A stretch of 20,511 nt of DNA from the NCBI GenBank assembly GCA_964469555.1, contig CAYYAQ010000095.1, positions 1-20,511 of the forward strand, in the 5' to 3' direction. The DNA is from CAYYAQ01 sp964469555. Its GTDB lineage: Bacteria > Planctomycetota > UBA1135 > UBA2386. Below, piece after piece: positions 15,967-20,511 of this stretch. Position 1 is the first letter of the stretch, and each line of letters begins with the position of its first letter. The notes beneath the pieces are model-generated. The model was not told the origin of the DNA, did no database searches, and saw only the letters and a program-made list of their open reading frames with translations. The translations under genes were made by a program, and so were the position numbers.

Positions 15967-16086
15967 CGGAGCGAGTCAGTATGTGGTCTACTCATATGGG
16001 CTCATGGTCAGATACCTGCTCCGCCATCGCAAGAGCCGCAATGACAAGCAACGCGCGGGAGCCGTGGGTATTAGTGTGGCAACGGT

Positions 16087-18129
16087 ATGAACACCGCACG
16101 TCTCGTTCTCCTCCTCGTTCTCGCTCCCGTCGTTCCCTGCCAAAAGAGCCGCGAGCCGCTTCTCGATCGGGCCGAGAAGAGGATGCGCGCGGTCTACGAC
16201 CGAGGCGAGTTCCGCGCCCGGAGGTTTCGCGCGGACTGGCTTCCCGACAGCTCGGGCTACACGGTCTCGGGGCGGAGGCGCGAGTCGAGGCGGGGTGGGC
16301 TGATGAAGGTCGACGCCGCCACTGGCAAGCGCACGGCGCTAAGCGCAGAGCAGCGCCGGCAACTCGATCGCGATCGGCGTCGATCTTCCGACGGCGGCCG
16401 CGTTCTCGCGTTCGACCGGGGGAACCTCGAAGTGCGTGACTCGAAGAGTGGCCGCAGAACGAAGCTCACGCAAAACGCGAAGCCCGGCATCCGCAATGGC
16501 GGGGCGGTCTGGAGTCCCGACGGGAAACGCATCGCGTTCGTCGAGACCGATGTCTCGCGCGTGCGTCTGCGGACCTCGCTCGTTCCGAACGACCCGTCGT
16601 ATCCGGGAGTGCGCGAGACCCGCTTCGCCCGCGTCGGTGGGACCATCGCGTCGCTGCGGGTCGGGGTCGTCGATGTCAAAGGCGGCGAGACGCGCTGGCT
16701 CGATATCGAGAGCCCGGCGGAGGGTTTCTACCTCGGTCTGGTCGAGTGGGCTGGAAACTCCGACGAGCTACTGATCGAGAAGCTGAGCCGGTTCCGCGAC
16801 AAGCGGGAGTTCCTGATCGTCGATCTGCGGACGGGGAAGGTCAGGCGAATCTACCGCGAGACCGATCCCGCCTGGGTCGTCGCCAGCTACGGCGTGAACT
16901 CCGGTCTTTCGTGGATCCGGGACGGTCGGAGTTTCGTCGTGATCAACGAACGGGATGGCTGGCGGCACGCCTATGTGTACTCACGGGACGGTGAGAAGCA
17001 GGCGCTCCTGACGAAGGGCTCGTTCGACATCATCGAGCGCGCGACCATCGATCACGCCGGCGGCTGGTTCTACTACTACGCGTCGCCGGACAACGCCGCG
17101 CAGAAGTACCTCTACCGCGTGCGCCTGGACGGCAAGGGCGAGCCTGCGCGCATCACGCCGAAGGGCCAGCCCGGTACCCACGACTACCGATTCTCGCCTG
17201 ATGTCAAGTATGCGTTCCACACGTACTCGTCCTTCGACACGCCGCCCGTCACCGAGTTGGTCGAGCTGCCCGGTCATCGGGTCGTCCGTGTGCTCGAGAA
17301 GAACACGGCATTGCGAGACAAGGCGACGAAGTCGGGCCACCGACCGACCGAGTTCCTGCAACTGAAGATCGACGACGACATCACGCTGGACGCCTGGCTC
17401 ATGAAGCCGCCCGGGTTCGATCCCTCCCGCGAGTATCCCGTCCTGGTCTACGTCTACAGCGAACCGCACGCGCAGACCGTCCTCGACAAATGGGGCGCGG
17501 GCCATGCGGGCTACCATCGCCTGATCTCCGATCTCGGCTATCTCGTGGTGTCGATCGACAGCCGCGGCACTCCGGCGCCGAAGGGGGCCGCGTGGCGCCG
17601 CGCCGTGTTCGGCAGCCTCGGACCGCTCTCCACCCAAGAACAGGCGGCGGCCCTGAAGGAACTCGCCCGCACTCGTCGATACGTCGACCTGTCCCGGGTT
17701 GGCATCTGGGGATGGAGCGGCGGGGGCTCGAACACCCTCAACGCGATGTTCCGCAAGCCGGACCTCTACCGCGTGGGGATCGCGGTCGCCGCCAAGCCGC
17801 AGCCGCACCTCTACAACGCCTGGTTCCAGGAGATCTACATGCGGACCCGCGAAGTGAACCCGAAGGGATACAAGCGGTCCGCGCCGATCCACTTCGCCGA
17901 AGGCCTGAAGGGTGATCTGCTGATCATCCACGGAACCGGCGAGTACAACACGCACATCCAGATCACCGAAGGCCTCGTCGATCGACTGATCGAACTGGGC
18001 AAGCGGTTCGACTACACGACGTATCCGAATCGCCGACACGGGTTGCGTGAGGGTCGGGGCACGTCGGTGCATCTTCGCATGCTGATGATCCGCTACCTGC
18101 TCGACCACTTGCCGCGCGGTCCGCGCTGA
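16087..18129 (+). CDS. S9 family (DPP IV-like) peptidase with altered catalytic acid
   Basis: The 680-residue protein starts at ATG 16087 with a short signal peptide (MNTARLVLLLVLAPVVPCQ); the Cys could be lipidated. Residues about 40-400 form a beta-propeller (DPP IV N-terminal type; motifs such as AVWSPDGKRIAFVETD and HDYRFSPDVKYAFHTYSS). The C-terminal hydrolase domain has EYPVLVYVYSEPHAQ, the nucleophile elbow GIWGWSGGGSN (Ser544), and His651 in NRRHGL. Where DPP IV has HGTADDNVHFQ, this protein has HGTGEYNTHIQ, so the usual catalytic Asp is Tyr620, next to Glu619. The propeller Glu-Glu pair that binds the substrate N-terminus in DPP IV is not evident. It is probably a periplasmic or secreted peptidase or esterase, with Glu619 possibly acting as the acid. 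Confidence 0.88.
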   Translation: MNTARLVLLLVLAPVVPCQKSREPLLDRAEKRMRAVYDRGEFRARRFRADWLPDSSGYTVSGRRRESRRGGLMKVDAATGKRTALSAEQRRQLDRDRRRSSDGGRVLAFDRGNLEVRDSKSGRRTKLTQNAKPGIRNGGAVWSPDGKRIAFVETDVSRVRLRTSLVPNDPSYPGVRETRFARVGGTIASLRVGVVDVKGGETRWLDIESPAEGFYLGLVEWAGNSDELLIEKLSRFRDKREFLIVDLRTGKVRRIYRETDPAWVVASYGVNSGLSWIRDGRSFVVINERDGWRHAYVYSRDGEKQALLTKGSFDIIERATIDHAGGWFYYYASPDNAAQKYLYRVRLDGKGEPARITPKGQPGTHDYRFSPDVKYAFHTYSSFDTPPVTELVELPGHRVVRVLEKNTALRDKATKSGHRPTEFLQLKIDDDITLDAWLMKPPGFDPSREYPVLVYVYSEPHAQTVLDKWGAGHAGYHRLISDLGYLVVSIDSRGTPAPKGAAWRRAVFGSLGPLSTQEQAAALKELARTRRYVDLSRVGIWGWSGGGSNTLNAMFRKPDLYRVGIAVAAKPQPHLYNAWFQEIYMRTREVNPKGYKRSAPIHFAEGLKGDLLIIHGTGEYNTHIQITEGLVDRLIELGKRFDYTTYPNRRHGLREGRGTSVHLRMLMIRYLLDHLPRGPR

Positions 18130-18470
18130 CGCACGCTCCGTGGTCGCGCAGAATCCGAAACACCGGCACCTTCGCCGAGGAAGCGGAGCTCATCTTGATC
18201 GCGTTCGTCCGGCTATCGTTCGAACGCCGGCGAGTAGCGCGCGAGGAACTGCGTCGCGCGGGCGTGCGGCTCCCCGTTGGGCCCGTTCGAATCGAAACAT
18301 CCGCCCGCGGTCGCGTCGTGCCACGTCCGCGTTTTATCGACTTTGTAACGGAAACACCGGGTCGGCATACTCAGGTGGAACCACGGTGAGGTTGAGGCGA
18401 AGTAATAGAATCCCCCAGCTGGCTCGGCCCCCGTCGAAGTAGTCGGCCAGTAGAGTCTCGGGACTATCGG
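18130..18470. other. 341-bp gap without a supported gene
   Basis: Nothing definite is present. A minus-strand frame ending at 18213 reads SPWFHLSMPTRCFRYKVDKT and, a little later, ATQFLARYSPAFER, which looks protein-like. It has no start of its own and its 5' side overlaps the sulfatase fragment. It may be the end of a broken gene. Confidence 0.3.
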
Positions 18471-18479
18471 GTGACGCGA

Positions 18480-18821
18480 ATGAACCTCCGGAACATGATC
18501 GGGCCCTGGACCGCCTTCCTCATTGCCACATCCCCGATCATCAGTGCGCAGACGAACATCGTCTTCATCTTCGCGGACGATTGGGGCTGGGGTGATCTGG
18601 GTTGCCACGACCATCCGTATCTGAAGGCGCCCAACCTCGACAAGCTCGCGGCGGACGGCACCGAGTTTCGTCAATTCACCGTCGCGAGCGGCGTCTGTTC
18701 GCCCAGCCGCGCCGCCGTGATGACGGGGCACTTTCCGGCGCGGCACAGCATTCACGGCCACTTCGCGTCGGTCGGTAGCCATCGCAAGCGTGGGCATCGA
18801 CCGCCTGGATCATCTTGCTGA
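18480..18821 (+). pseudogene. truncated sulfatase (N-terminal fragment only)
   Basis: The frame starts at ATG 18480 (GTG 18471 is an alternative) with a signal peptide ending SPIISAQ. It then gives the sulfatase hallmarks NIVFIFADDWGWGDLGCHDH (metal-binding Asp pair) and CSPSRAAVMTG, the complete site for formylglycine conversion of the first Cys. After GHFASVGSHRKRG the family resemblance stops and the frame closes at 18821. That leaves about 113 residues, where type I sulfatases have 450-600. No continuation was found in the other two frames. It is a 5' remnant left by deletion or rearrangement and is unlikely to be active. Intact relatives cleave sulfate esters, often from marine polysaccharides. 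Confidence 0.8.
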
Positions 18822-18872
18822 CGTGCATGGCTGGCCTGATAAGGCGTCGAGGGCTACCTGGTCAAGCCGATC
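18809..18872 (+). pseudogene. possible response-regulator receiver fragment fused to the sulfatase remnant
   Basis: One plus-strand frame gives IILLTCMAG (18809-18835). A second, shifted frame gives GVEGYLVKPI (18843-18872). In CheY-like receivers these are the end of strand 4 ([IV]xxLT) and the strand 5/conserved Lys motif (GxxGYLxKP), normally about 20 residues apart. Here they are nearly adjacent, as after a small deletion. Both matches are short, so chance is possible. Confidence 0.3.
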
Positions 18873-19168
18873 ATGGCAGACCGACCGGCTTGTTCGTCCA
18901 AGAGCGGCTATTCGGATCGCTTGGAGGTGTCCAGGCGGCATCTGGGTACAGGCCTTCGAGCTTCGTCACGCAAGCAGAGCGATAGAGGATGTGAAACACG
19001 GTCATGCAGTGACAGGCAGGGGAAGGCCGCAAAGTTCGAGCAGAATCATGGATTTCGTCCTGTCCGACCGCCGCATACGCTGAGAACGGATCCGACAGGT
19101 TGCGTGTGACGGTCGAATGCGGCACGGTCAGGCTCGCGAAGCACCCCGTCCGAGCCGCGAGAGCATCC
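18873..19168. other. 296-bp gap, decayed sequence
   Basis: No gene is supported between the sulfatase/receiver remnants and the Asp-box protein. A minus-strand frame contains MTVFHILYRSACVTKLEGLY, which could be the trace of a gene but matches nothing I recognise. The promoter of the following gene presumably lies near 19100-19165. Confidence 0.35.
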
Positions 19169-20511
19169 ATGAAAGCAAATGTTTCGACCATGTCCGTCCT
19201 CCTGCTGATCGCCGCGACGGAACTGTGCTCGCAGTCCGCCGACCAGCTGACGATGGAGCGGTTCCGGGGCCTGGCGTTTCGCAGCATCGGACCGAGCTTG
19301 ACGACCGGGCGCATCTCCGATCTCGAGATCGATCCCAAGAATCCGAATGTCTGGTACCTCGCCGTCGGCTCCGGGGGCCTCTGGAAGACGATCAATCGCG
19401 GCAACACGTGGACGCCGATCTTCGACGAGTACCCCTCGTATTCGCTCGGCGCAGTGGTCGTCGACCCGCGCGACTCGAATGTCGTTTGGCTCGGCACCGG
19501 TGAGAACACCCACAACCGCAGCGCGTCGTGGGGGAACGGCGTCTTCAAGTCGATCGATGCGGGAAAGACGTGGAAGCAGGTCGGCCTGAAGGACTCGCAG
19601 AAGATCCAAGCCATCCTCATCGACCCGCGCGACTCCGACGTCGTCTACGTCGTTTCGCCAGGGCCGTTGTGGAACGCCGGCGGCGACCGTGGTCTCTTCA
19701 AGACCGCCGACGGCGGCGCCACCTGGAAGCGCGTCTTGCACGTCAGCGACGACACCGGGATCACGGATGCTGTCTTCAAGCCCGGCGATCCCGACGTGAT
19801 CTACGCCGCCGCCTACCAACGTCGGCGCCGCAATGCGATGACGATCGCTGGCGGACCCGAGGCGGGGATCCTCCGAAGCACCGACGGCGGCGGCACCTGG
19901 AAGCGCATCGAGAAGGGCATTCCCGACGTCGAGATGGGACGCATCGCGCTGGGCGTCGACCGGCGCAACCCGAATCGCGTCTACGCCATGGTCGTCGCGC
20001 GCGGCAATGCCGGTGGTTTTTTCCTGTCGGAGAACGGCGGCGACTCGTGGACCCGCATGAGCGGCTACTCGGGCGGCGATCCCCAGTACTACGGCGAGCT
20101 CTTCGTCGATCCGCATCGACCAGACACGATCTGGAATATCGAGGTGAGGATCATGCGCAGCACGGACAAGGGCGCGACCTGGAAGCGCATGGGTTTCGAC
20201 ATGCACGTCGACCACCACGAGATCGTCTTCGACGAGTCCGACCCGAAACACATGTGGATCGGCAACGACGGCGGACTCTACGAGACCTACGACGGCGGCG
20301 GTACGTGGCGGCACTTCACCAACCTGCCGCTGTCGCAGTTCTATCGCGTCAGTGCTGACGACTCGCGACCGTTCTACCGCGTCACCGGCGGCGCCCAGGA
20401 CAATGGCACGGTCGCCGGCCCGTCGCGGACGCGCAACCGGGTCGGCATCCGCACCAGTGATTGGTCCCGGATTGGCGGCGGCGACGGCTTCCAGGCGTAC
20501 TTCGACCCATC
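19169..20511 (+). CDS. secreted Asp-box (VPS10/BNR-like) beta-propeller protein (partial, C-terminus off the right edge)
   Basis: At least 447 codons are open to the right edge. I chose ATG 19169; ATG 19190 in the same frame is an alternative. The signal peptide is MKANVSTMSVLLLIAATELC. The mature protein begins ERFRGLAFRSIGPSLTTGRI, typical of the large bacterial family annotated as VPS10 domain or glycosyl hydrolase BNR-repeat proteins. Seven Asp-box motifs are visible: INRGNTW, SIDAGKTW, TADGGATW, STDGGGTW, SENGGDSW, STDKGATW and TYDGGGTW, so it should form a sortilin-like propeller. The ending VTGGAQDNGTVAGPS is also family-typical. Intact members are about 900-1100 residues, so more than half is missing. 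No glycosidase active site is visible, and a binding or degradative role in the periplasm is only inferred. Confidence 0.9.
   Translation, partial: MKANVSTMSVLLLIAATELCSQSADQLTMERFRGLAFRSIGPSLTTGRISDLEIDPKNPNVWYLAVGSGGLWKTINRGNTWTPIFDEYPSYSLGAVVVDPRDSNVVWLGTGENTHNRSASWGNGVFKSIDAGKTWKQVGLKDSQKIQAILIDPRDSDVVYVVSPGPLWNAGGDRGLFKTADGGATWKRVLHVSDDTGITDAVFKPGDPDVIYAAAYQRRRRNAMTIAGGPEAGILRSTDGGGTWKRIEKGIPDVEMGRIALGVDRRNPNRVYAMVVARGNAGGFFLSENGGDSWTRMSGYSGGDPQYYGELFVDPHRPDTIWNIEVRIMRSTDKGATWKRMGFDMHVDHHEIVFDESDPKHMWIGNDGGLYETYDGGGTWRHFTNLPLSQFYRVSADDSRPFYRVTGGAQDNGTVAGPSRTRNRVGIRTSDWSRIGGGDGFQAYFDP

Noticed and set aside
19046..20314. Long minus-strand open frame (422 codons)
   Set aside because: It is a shadow of the Asp-box protein on the plus strand, in GC-rich sequence; its product has no recognisable features.

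Overview
The window looks like a GC-rich bacterial chromosome, most likely a planctomycete or a relative with a similar gene repertoire. This is inferred from the paired DUF1800/DUF1501 secreted proteins, a c-type cytochrome lipoprotein, a sulfatase remnant, a YdjY-type lipoprotein, an Asp-box (VPS10/BNR) repeat protein and many exported proteins. No rRNA or taxonomic marker is present, so the assignment is tentative. TGA is an ordinary stop for most genes here, so the standard bacterial code applies.

Layout. 1-593 (-) is the 5' part of an N,N-dimethylformamidase beta-like protein that runs off the left edge. 698-3663 (+) is a translationally coupled DUF1800-DUF1501 pair, and it meets a cytochrome c lipoprotein (-) stop-to-stop at 3663/3664. 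4534-8139 (+) carries a YfhO-like membrane protein and a methylthiotransferase-like radical SAM protein. Each of these two has a short tandem duplication at its predicted start. 8601-9672 (+) carries a small four-helix membrane protein and an acidic cytoplasmic protein, both of unknown function. 9673-10063 has no gene but holds two hairpins, an inverted repeat and the 3' half of a tRNA-Val gene, a likely integration scar.

The most interesting locus is 10064-11158 (-). It encodes an exported thioredoxin-like protein whose frame is interrupted only by two consecutive TGA codons at the position of the usual redox-active cysteines. A strong hairpin starts 12-13 nt after the second TGA, with geometry like a bacterial SECIS element. 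I read this as a candidate selenoprotein with an adjacent Sec-Sec pair.

The right half holds a lipoprotein (11623-12819), a spermidine dehydrogenase-like flavoprotein (13016-14854, -), an IS3-type transposase remnant (about 14970-15047), a YdjY lipoprotein (15196-15966, -), and an S9 peptidase with an altered catalytic acid (16087-18129). After these come a truncated sulfatase (18480-18821) in decayed sequence and an Asp-box repeat protein cut by the right edge (19169-20511). The genes do not form one pathway. Most encode exported or envelope proteins, separated by stretches with traces of mobile elements and gene decay.
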